Shown in pieces: positions 1-4,769 of a stretch of 5,398 nucleotides of DNA. The notes beneath the pieces are model-generated. The model searched no databases. It had not been told where the DNA came from and saw nothing but the letters and a program-made list of their open reading frames with translations. Location of the stretch: the NCBI GenBank assembly GCA_040755215.1, contig JBFMBG010000131.1, forward strand, positions 1 to 5,398. The letters run 5' to 3'. The position numbers were made by a program, and so were the translations under genes. Numbering within the stretch: position 1 is the stretch's first letter; the number at the start of each line of letters is the position of its first letter. The DNA is from JAIMBK01 sp040755215. Its GTDB lineage: Bacteria; Bacillota; Desulfotomaculia; Desulfotomaculales; Nap2-2B.

Positions 1-342
1 ATCCACGATACGCGCCCGAAAAATATCGGCAATCTGCACGATTTCGCCGCGCTGGCTGGGCTCGGCGTTAACCTTGATCAGAACCAGCTCGCGATCCACA
101 TATTCCTCGGCGGTGACGTCGGTGATCTTAATCACGTCAATGAGCTTGTGCAGCTGCTTGGTTACCTGTTCCAGCGTGCGGCCGTCGCCTTCCACCACGA
201 TGGTCATGCGGGAAACGGCCGGGTTGTCGGTCCGGCCCACCGCCAGACTGTCGATGTTAAAGCCCCGCCGGCTGAACAAACCGGCCACGCGGGCCAAAAC
301 GCCGGGGTTGTTTTCAACCAGTACCGCCAGTGTGCGTCGCAT
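1..342 (-). CDS. ilvN: acetohydroxyacid synthase small, regulatory subunit, N-terminal part (3' end outside window)
   Basis: Regulatory partner of IlvB that raises its activity and carries valine feedback inhibition; also named ilvH in many genomes. The ATG at 342 follows AAGGGAG (358-352, overlapping the ilvB stop) with 9 nt spacing, and lies 14 nt after ilvB, so translation is probably coupled. The 114 codons seen are about two thirds of the usual roughly 165; the frame is open through base 1. Residues 3-75 form an ACT domain: TLAVLVENNPGVLARVAGLF then RRGFNIDSLAVG. N11, G14 and N29 sit at the numbers known in E. coli IlvH for valine binding and valine-resistant mutants, so feedback sensitivity is likely (inference). 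From about residue 84, RELVLIKVNAEPSQRGEIVQIADIF begins the C-terminal ACT-like domain, which is cut by the window edge. Confidence 0.96.
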   Translation of the reverse strand, partial: MRRTLAVLVENNPGVLARVAGLFSRRGFNIDSLAVGRTDNPAVSRMTIVVEGDGRTLEQVTKQLHKLIDVIKITDVTAEEYVDRELVLIKVNAEPSQRGEIVQIADIFRARIVD

Positions 343-356
343 CAATCCACGCTCCC

Positions 357-2015
357 TTACCCCAACATTTTGTCTAAGGATTCGCCCGGAGGCACCATGG
401 GCAGAACGTTTTCCTCCCGCTCGATGACAAAATCAATCATCACCGGCTTCGGCACGGCCAGGGCCTCCTGGAGCGCCGGCGCCACTTCCTCCGGTTTGGT
501 CACCCGCATGCCCACCGCCCCGTAAGCTTCCGCCAGCTTCACGAAGTCGGGGTTGTGGAGTTCGGTGTAAGAATAACGCCGGTTGTAAAACAGCTCCTGC
601 CACTGCCGCACCATGCCCAGGTAACCGTTATCCATCACGGCGACCTTCACGGGCAAATCGTAGTTGACCGCCGTCGCCATTTCCTGGATATTCATCTGGA
701 TGCTCCCGTCGCCGGAGATGCTGAAAACCACTTCGCCGGGGCAGGCCACCTGCACTCCGATGGCCGCCGGCAGGCCGAAGCCCATCGTGCCCAGGCCCCC
801 GGAGGAAATAAACGAACGGGGGCGGGTAAAGGTATAATACTGCGCCGTCCACATCTGGTGCTGCCCGACGTCCGTGGCAACCCTGGCCTGCCCGCCGGTC
901 ACCCGGTAAATTTCCCGGATTACCTGCTGGGGTTTCAAGCGGCCGTTTTCTTCGAAGGTCAACGGGTATTCCTTTTTCCACTGCTGGATTTTGTCCTGCC
1001 AGGCCCCGGGCAATTTCGCCTGCAGGCGCTTACCCAAAACCGTCAGGGTCTTTTTTACGTCTCCCACAATGGGAATGTCCACCCTTACATTTTTGCCGAT
1101 TTCCGCCGGGTCGATATCAATGTGGATGATTTTGGCGTTTTTCGCGAAACAATCGATCTTCCCCGTCACCCGGTCGTCAAAGCGAACCCCCACGGCAATC
1201 AACAAATCACACTCGCAGACCGCGTAATTGGCGTACTTGCTCCCGTGCATGCCCAGCATCCCCAGAGACAGGGGATGGTCCCCCGGAAAACCGGTCAGCC
1301 CCATTAAAGTGGTGGTCACCGGCGCTAAAATCAACTCGGCAAATCTTTGCAATTCCACGTGGGCTCCCGAATTAACCACTCCGCCGCCGGCGTATATAAC
1401 GGGCCGCTCGGAAGCCAGGATGGCCCGGACCGCCTCTTCTATCCTGGCCGGAGAAGGATCGGTGAGCGGCCTGTAACCGGGTAAGTTCACCGGGCCGGGA
1501 TCTTCGTATTCGGTCAGCCCCGCGGAGACGTCGCGCGGGATGTCCACCAGCACCGGGCCGGGGCGGCCGGTGGTGGCGATATGAAAGGCTTCCCGGATGA
1601 TGCGGGCAAGGTCGCGAACGTCTTTCACCAGGTAGTTATGTTTAGTAACGGGTAAAGTGATCCCCGTGATATCGGCTTCTTGAAAAGAATCTTTACCCAG
1701 CTGGGAGGTAACCACCTGGCCGGTAAAGGCAACCAGCGGCACGGAATCCATGTAGGCGTTGGTAATCCCCGTCACCAGGTTGGTCGCTCCTGGACCGGAG
1801 GTGGCCAGGCAAACGCCCGGGCGGCCGGAAGCGCGGGCATATCCGTCGGCCGCGTGGGCGGCCCCTTGTTCGTGTCTGGTCAGGATGTGGCGAATTCTGG
1901 CATCGTACAGGGCATCGTAAATCGGCAGCACGGCGCCGCCGGGATAACCAAAAATGGTATCCACTCCCTGCTCGAGCAAACAATCAACAAAAATTTGGGC
2001 CCCGGATTTTACCAC
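357..2015 (-). CDS. ilvB: acetohydroxyacid (acetolactate) synthase large, catalytic subunit
   Basis: TPP/FAD/Mg enzyme that condenses pyruvate with pyruvate or 2-oxobutyrate, the first common step of valine, leucine and isoleucine synthesis. The 552 residues match the family (about 550-580). Domain order is standard. The N-terminal PYR domain has FGYPGGAVLPIYDAL (22-36), cofactor-activating glutamate E49 in RHEQGAAHAADGYARA, and ATSGPGATNLVTG (71-83). The central FAD-associated domain has LGMLGMHG (251-258) and GVRFDDRVTGK (276-286). The C-terminal TPP domain has GDGSIQMN (435-442) through MDNGYLGMVRQWQ (461-473), the GDG...DN metal-binding motif. The FAD-site and RFDD segments place it with biosynthetic AHAS rather than catabolic AlsS. 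The GTG start at 2015 is set by GGAGGTGA. ilvN follows after 14 nt. V102 replaces the proline found at the plant P197 position. Intact, with no frameshift. Confidence 0.97.
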   Translation of the reverse strand: MVKSGAQIFVDCLLEQGVDTIFGYPGGAVLPIYDALYDARIRHILTRHEQGAAHAADGYARASGRPGVCLATSGPGATNLVTGITNAYMDSVPLVAFTGQVVTSQLGKDSFQEADITGITLPVTKHNYLVKDVRDLARIIREAFHIATTGRPGPVLVDIPRDVSAGLTEYEDPGPVNLPGYRPLTDPSPARIEEAVRAILASERPVIYAGGGVVNSGAHVELQRFAELILAPVTTTLMGLTGFPGDHPLSLGMLGMHGSKYANYAVCECDLLIAVGVRFDDRVTGKIDCFAKNAKIIHIDIDPAEIGKNVRVDIPIVGDVKKTLTVLGKRLQAKLPGAWQDKIQQWKKEYPLTFEENGRLKPQQVIREIYRVTGGQARVATDVGQHQMWTAQYYTFTRPRSFISSGGLGTMGFGLPAAIGVQVACPGEVVFSISGDGSIQMNIQEMATAVNYDLPVKVAVMDNGYLGMVRQWQELFYNRRYSYTELHNPDFVKLAEAYGAVGMRVTKPEEVAPALQEALAVPKPVMIDFVIEREENVLPMVPPGESLDKMLG

Positions 2016-2020
2016 GTTGC

Positions 2021-2028
2021 TCACCTCC
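2021..2028 (-). promoter_or_regulatory. strong Shine-Dalgarno that sets the ilvB GTG start
   Basis: GGAGGTGA at 2028-2021 is an 8-base match to the anti-Shine-Dalgarno of 16S rRNA, 5 nt before GTG at 2015-2013. An in-frame TTG at 2030 overlaps this site, so it cannot be the start the site serves. Confidence 0.85.
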
Positions 2029-2213
2029 AATTAGTAGGCGGAAAGCTCACAGGCAAAAAAACACAAAGAAATAATTAATTTACCGGCACTATAGGCGACA
2101 GGCGCTAAGACACAATATAATCAAGGCAATAATCCAAAGTTTATGCGTACTTCGGACATAAAATTCCCGCAAAGTAAAAATCTTTCAGCGCCCTTGCACT
2201 AATCCTTACCCTG

Positions 2214-2248
2214 TGTGCCTTTGTGCCTTTCAGTGCTTCTGTGCCTTT
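2214..2248. repeat. short tandem TGTGCCTTT repeats
   Basis: Plus-strand TGTGCCTTT occurs exactly at 2214-2222, 2222-2230 and 2240-2248, with a degenerate unit CAGTGCTTC at 2231-2239, so the period is 8-9 bp. As ilv mRNA it reads as purine-rich AAAGGCACA units. A similar stretch in the other orientation, CACAGGCAAAAAAACACAAAG, lies at 2048-2068. The copies are noncoding and their function is unknown. Confidence 0.7.
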
Positions 2249-2263
2249 CCTTATGTCTTCTCT

Positions 2264-3175
2264 TCAGCCGGCCCGGCCCACCTGCTGCCGGTTCTCCTCC
2301 GCAAAGATCAGAGGCCCATCCACCTTCGTCAATTCCCGAAAAGTGTGGATCAGTTCCCAGGTCACCCGGCCGGGACGTCCGTCGCCGATTGGGCGGCCGT
2401 CCAGTTTTACCGCCGGAATGACCTCGGCGGCAGTACCGGTTAAGAAACATTCGTCCGCGTTGTAGATATCGTAGCGGGTAAACAGTTTCTCCTCAACTTT
2501 CATCCCTTTATTGCGGGCGATTTCCATCACTGCGTTGCGCGTTATGCCCACCAGGATCCCGGCGTAAGGAGGCGGGGTAATTAAAGTGGTATCTTTGACG
2601 ATAAATATATTATCACCTGTGGCCTCGGCCACGTAACCCTCCTGGTTCAACATAACCGCTTCCGGCACCCCCGCCAGGTTGGCTTCAATCCGGGCATAGA
2701 TATTATTCAGGTAGTTAAGCGATTTCACCTGTGGGTTGCAAGCCTCGGGAAGATTCCGCCGCGTAGCCACCGTGATCATTTCCAAACCTTTTTTATATAA
2801 TTCCTCGGGATATAACTGAATGGAAGCGGCTATGCAAAAAACGGTCGGCTTGCTGCACTTTCTGGGATCCAATCCCAAATCACCGGCGCCCCGGGTAACC
2901 ACCAGACGGATGTACCCATCCCTTACGTTATTTCGCCGGCAGGTCTCCAGGACGACTTCTGTCATTTCTTCTTTGGATAATGAAATCTCCAGGGAAATTG
3001 CGCGCGCGGAATTATACAGGCGGTCGATGTGTTCCTTTAACTTAAATACCCTGTTATGGTAGGCGCGAATCCCCTCGAACACCCCGTCCCCGTAAAGCAG
3101 ACCGTGATCAAAAACCGAAACGGCGGCCTCTTTTTCCGGCACGTACCGGCCATTTAAATAAATAACCAGACCCAT
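2264..3175 (-). CDS. ilvE: branched-chain amino acid aminotransferase (class IV PLP enzyme)
   Basis: Cytosolic PLP enzyme that exchanges amino groups between glutamate and the 2-oxo acids of valine, leucine and isoleucine. The 303 residues are close to the usual length for the bacterial/archaeal form (about 290-310). Landmarks: the N-terminal VFDHGLLYGDGVFEGIRAY (21-39), catalytic lysine K151 in NPQVKSLNYLNN, EATGDNIF (184-191) with the glutamate near the cofactor, GITRNAVMEIA (210-220) for phosphate binding, and ECFLTGTAAEVIP (242-254). D-amino-acid transaminase and aminodeoxychorismate lyase share this fold, but the ilv context, the T-box and the NPQVKSLNYLNN-type lysine site favour IlvE. 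The ATG at 3175 follows AAAGGGG (3191-3185) with 9 nt spacing. The frame stays open upstream to 3292 but that part overlaps the T-box terminator and is not translated. It is the first gene of the T-box operon. Confidence 0.92.
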   Translation of the reverse strand: MGLVIYLNGRYVPEKEAAVSVFDHGLLYGDGVFEGIRAYHNRVFKLKEHIDRLYNSARAISLEISLSKEEMTEVVLETCRRNNVRDGYIRLVVTRGAGDLGLDPRKCSKPTVFCIAASIQLYPEELYKKGLEMITVATRRNLPEACNPQVKSLNYLNNIYARIEANLAGVPEAVMLNQEGYVAEATGDNIFIVKDTTLITPPPYAGILVGITRNAVMEIARNKGMKVEEKLFTRYDIYNADECFLTGTAAEVIPAVKLDGRPIGDGRPGRVTWELIHTFRELTKVDGPLIFAEENRQQVGRAG

Positions 3176-3212
3176 CCCGACACACCCCTTTAAAAATAAA
3201 AATTGAGTAATT

Positions 3213-3270
3213 AAAAATAAGAAACCTCTCACCCCCAGCAGTTTAAGACCAACTGCCAGGGACGAGAGGT
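3213..3270 (-). terminator. intrinsic terminator of the T-box leader
   Basis: The long hairpin has a 5' arm ACCUCUCGUCCCUGGCAGUU (3270-3251) and a 3' arm AAACUGCUGGGGGUGAGAGGU (ending 3224), with a short loop GGUCUU. It is followed by the U-rich tract UUUCUUAUUUUU (to 3213). The 5' arm shares bases with the antiterminator. Termination is expected when tRNA-Ile is charged, stopping transcription about 40 nt before ilvE. Confidence 0.95.
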
Positions 3271-3295
3271 GTTTTACTTCCCGCGGTACCACCCT
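3258..3295 (-). promoter_or_regulatory. T-box antiterminator element
   Basis: AGGG (3295-3292), the start of the 14-nt T-box motif, pairs with CCCU (3261-3258) and encloses the conserved UGGUACCGCG bulge that contacts the tRNA acceptor end. The CCCU strand is also part of the terminator 5' arm, so the two structures exclude each other. This is the classical T-box switch. Confidence 0.9.
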
Positions 3296-3378
3296 GTTTG
3301 CCCTTGCCTCACGGCAAAGGCCTCTTGTGTGTCTTTCTCAAGACACGGCCGCGCTAACGGGCTGACCTCCCGACCCGG

Positions 3379-3400
3379 CTTAGTCGGCACTTAGTCGGCA
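3379..3400 (-). repeat. perfect 11-bp tandem duplication in T-box Stem II region
   Basis: TGCCGACTAAG occurs twice back to back (3400-3390 and 3389-3379) with no mismatch. Each copy contains CCGAC, which can pair with the single GUCGG at 3374-3370, so either copy could form the hairpin. An outer helix GGCUGA/UCAGCC (3414-3409 with 3365-3360) can enclose both. Confidence 0.9.
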
Positions 3401-3428
3401 AATGCCTTTCAGCCGGCAGCTCCGGAGT

Positions 3429-3431
3429 GAT
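3429..3431 (-). promoter_or_regulatory. T-box specifier codon AUC (isoleucine)
   Basis: On the 3' side of the Stem I internal loop the RNA reads GAAAUGG-AUC-A-CUCC, opposite the AGUA motif. In T-boxes the specifier triplet lies just before an A and the lower helix strand, here CUCC, which selects AUC. Isoleucine fits the branched-chain genes downstream. Neighbouring registers (GAU Asp, UCA Ser, AUG Met) fit the helix boundary or the gene context less well. The assignment is by inspection, not by covariance model. Confidence 0.72.
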
Positions 3432-3541
3432 CCATTTCACCTGGCCCGGCACCGGTTTTCAGCTTCCCCGGCTCTCTGTAGCCCAAAAACACAGGTTACT
3501 TGCTCCCCTTCACAGCCTTTCCCCGATAAACTTGTTTTTTC

Positions 3542-3570
3542 AGTATACTAAGATTAAAAAGGGATGTCAA
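3542..3570 (-). promoter_or_regulatory. sigma-A type promoter of the ilv T-box operon
   Basis: The -35 box TTGACA (3570-3565) is a perfect consensus match. The spacer is exactly 17 nt and AT-rich, and the -10 box TATACT (3547-3542) differs from consensus at one base. Transcription should begin near 3535, just before the first helices of the T-box leader, which is where such a promoter is expected. The -35 box starts 16 nt after the stop of the upstream racemase-like gene. Strength is inferred from consensus match only. Confidence 0.88.
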
Positions 3571-3586
3571 GAGATTTTTAAAACCA

Positions 3587-4762
3587 TCAAATAATCCCGT
3601 CTTTGCGCAGGGCGGCGAGATCGGCGGGCGAATAACCAAGCCCTTTTAAAATTTCTTCGGTGTGTTCGCCGAGATCCGGCGGGGCCTGCCTGACGCGGGC
3701 GGGGGTAGCCGAAAGCTTAATAGAAAAACCCAGTTGCTTGATCTTGCCCAGGCGGGGGTGCGCCATCTCAAAGACCATCCGGCGGTGGAGAACCTGCGGG
3801 TCCGCAAACACCTCGGCCAGGTTGTACACCGGTCCGCCACAGGTGTCTATTTCCCGGAAAATCTCCACCCACTCGTCGCGGTCGCGCGAAAGAAACTGCT
3901 TGCGCAAGAAACCGCGCAATTCATCCTGCTTTTCGTCGGTAAACTGCCACTTGCTATATTCTTCTTTGCCAAAATAGCAACAGAGTTTCTCCCAGAAGTG
4001 CGGCTCCAAAGCGCCCAGGCTGACGTAGCGCCCATCCCTGGTCCGATACACGTCGTAGCAGGCGTATTTTCCCGTCAGCCGGGTTTCTCCCGGGCCCGGC
4101 ACAATTCCATCCCCAAAGTAAGTACCGGCGACGACGGGCAGCCAGGAAATCACGCCGTCCAGCATGGCGATGTCCACAAACTGGCCCCTGCCGGTATGCT
4201 GCCGGGCCATTAACGCCAAAAGGATGCCGATGGCCGCCATCAACGCCCCTCCGCCGATGTCGGCAATCTGCACTCCCGGCACTGCCGGCAATTCCCCGGC
4301 CCTGCCCGTAATACCCAGCACCCCTGCGTAGCCGAGGTAATTTATATCGTGGCCCGGTTGATCTACGTACGGGCCGTCTTGGCCGTAGCCGGAAATGGAA
4401 CAGTAAACCACGCGGGGATTAATCTTTTGAACGGCTTCGTAATCAATGGCCAGCTTTTTGGCGACGCCCGGGCGGAAACCTTCTAAAACAACGTCTGCCT
4501 CTTGAACCAGCCGGTAAAAAATTTCCCTTCCTTTCTCCATCCTTAAATTTAAGGTCAGGCTTTTTTTATTCCGGTTGAGCAGCAGGAAAATGCCGCTGGT
4601 ATCTTCCACCAGGGGCGGAAACCACCGGATGTAGTCCCCCGGGCCCGGCTGCTCCACCTTGATTACTTCCGCGCCGAAGTCGGCCAAAAGCAGCGAACAA
4701 AACGGGCCGGGCAGCAGCCGGGTCAAATCCAGCACTTTGATTCCTTCCAGGGGTAGGGTCAA
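3587..4762 (-). CDS. CaiB/BaiF family III CoA-transferase-fold protein, alpha-methylacyl-CoA racemase-like
   Basis: A 391-residue cytosolic protein, full length for the family (about 360-410). The N-terminus LEGIKVLDLTRLLPGPFCS and the following DFGAEVIKVEQPGPGD are the CoA-binding signature of family III. Most members move CoA between acids; a subgroup racemises 2-methylacyl-CoA esters. This protein has GHDINYL (H138, D139), ADIGGG (D168) and LEPHFW (E253). The first and second match the His and Asp used as the two bases in alpha-methylacyl-CoA racemases such as mycobacterial MCR, with the same 30-residue spacing. Racemase activity is therefore favoured over CoA transfer, but the substrate is unknown. 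Start choice: an ATG at 4804 would overlap argH by 35 nt and add a charged 14-residue tail. The TTG at 4762 follows AGAAAGGA (4780-4773) with 10 nt spacing and gives the usual family N-terminus. It is probably in an operon with argH; no terminator is seen after its stop. Confidence 0.88.
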   Translation of the reverse strand: MTLPLEGIKVLDLTRLLPGPFCSLLLADFGAEVIKVEQPGPGDYIRWFPPLVEDTSGIFLLLNRNKKSLTLNLRMEKGREIFYRLVQEADVVLEGFRPGVAKKLAIDYEAVQKINPRVVYCSISGYGQDGPYVDQPGHDINYLGYAGVLGITGRAGELPAVPGVQIADIGGGALMAAIGILLALMARQHTGRGQFVDIAMLDGVISWLPVVAGTYFGDGIVPGPGETRLTGKYACYDVYRTRDGRYVSLGALEPHFWEKLCCYFGKEEYSKWQFTDEKQDELRGFLRKQFLSRDRDEWVEIFREIDTCGGPVYNLAEVFADPQVLHRRMVFEMAHPRLGKIKQLGFSIKLSATPARVRQAPPDLGEHTEEILKGLGYSPADLAALRKDGII

Positions 4763-4769
4763 TTTACTG

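Larger units (their letters stand above)
2016..2263. other. ilvE-ilvB intergenic gap, no gene found
   Basis: This AT-rich stretch of 248 nt lies in an otherwise compact operon. No convincing coding region, tRNA, riboswitch or intrinsic terminator is seen on either strand. It contains short TGTGCCTTT-type repeats near the ilvE end, a related sequence in the opposite orientation near the ilvB end, and the ilvB ribosome binding site. A weak promoter-like pair (TTGTGT at 2115-2110, TATAGT at 2093-2088, 16-nt spacing) is noted but not called. Confidence 0.6.
3211..3535 (-). promoter_or_regulatory. T-box riboswitch leader, probably tRNA-Ile responsive
   Basis: Transcription-attenuation leader of ilvE-ilvB-ilvN. 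Known T-box landmarks appear in order on the minus strand. Stem I has an AGUA motif (3500-3497) facing GAA after AGGU, flanked by helices ACCU/AGGU (3496-3493 with 3442-3439) and GGAG/CUCC (3506-3503 with 3427-3424), and a distal AGAGAGC...GGGGAAGCUGAAAACC segment. The conserved GGCUGAAA follows Stem I, then Stem II and the CCGUUA element (3360-3355). Stem III is an 8-bp hairpin with a GUGA loop (3320-3301). The T-box itself, AGGGTGGTACCGCG (3295-3282), is complete, and an intrinsic terminator follows. An additional hairpin with 7-bp arms and a GAGA loop (3346-3329) sits between CCGUUA and Stem III. Family knowledge: uncharged cognate tRNA pairs with the specifier and with the T-box bulge and stabilises the antiterminator. 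Boundaries are approximate; class identity is very secure. Confidence 0.96.

Noticed and set aside
555..1307. Plus-strand open frame of 250 codons
   Set aside because: It is fully antisense to ilvB, shows no recognisable domain, and is explained by the codon bias of the real gene on the other strand.
2088..2115. Possible internal promoter for ilvB (TTGTGT, 16 nt, TATAGT)
   Set aside because: Each box has mismatches and the spacing is short. Such pairs are expected by chance in AT-rich sequence.
2121..2159. Twelve-codon minus-strand frame (MSEVRINFGLLP) as an attenuation leader peptide for ilvB
   Set aside because: It has no clear ribosome binding site, no run of Ile/Leu/Val codons, and no terminator/antiterminator pair follows it.
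3176..3292. In-frame 39-codon extension of ilvE upstream of the ATG at 3175
   Set aside because: It starts inside the T-box motif, runs through the terminator hairpin, lacks a ribosome binding site and gives no family-like residues. The ATG at 3175 has a good ribosome binding site and the normal IlvE N-terminus.
3662..4213. Plus-strand open frame of 183 codons
   Set aside because: It is antisense to the racemase-like gene, with no family signature and no clear ribosome binding site.
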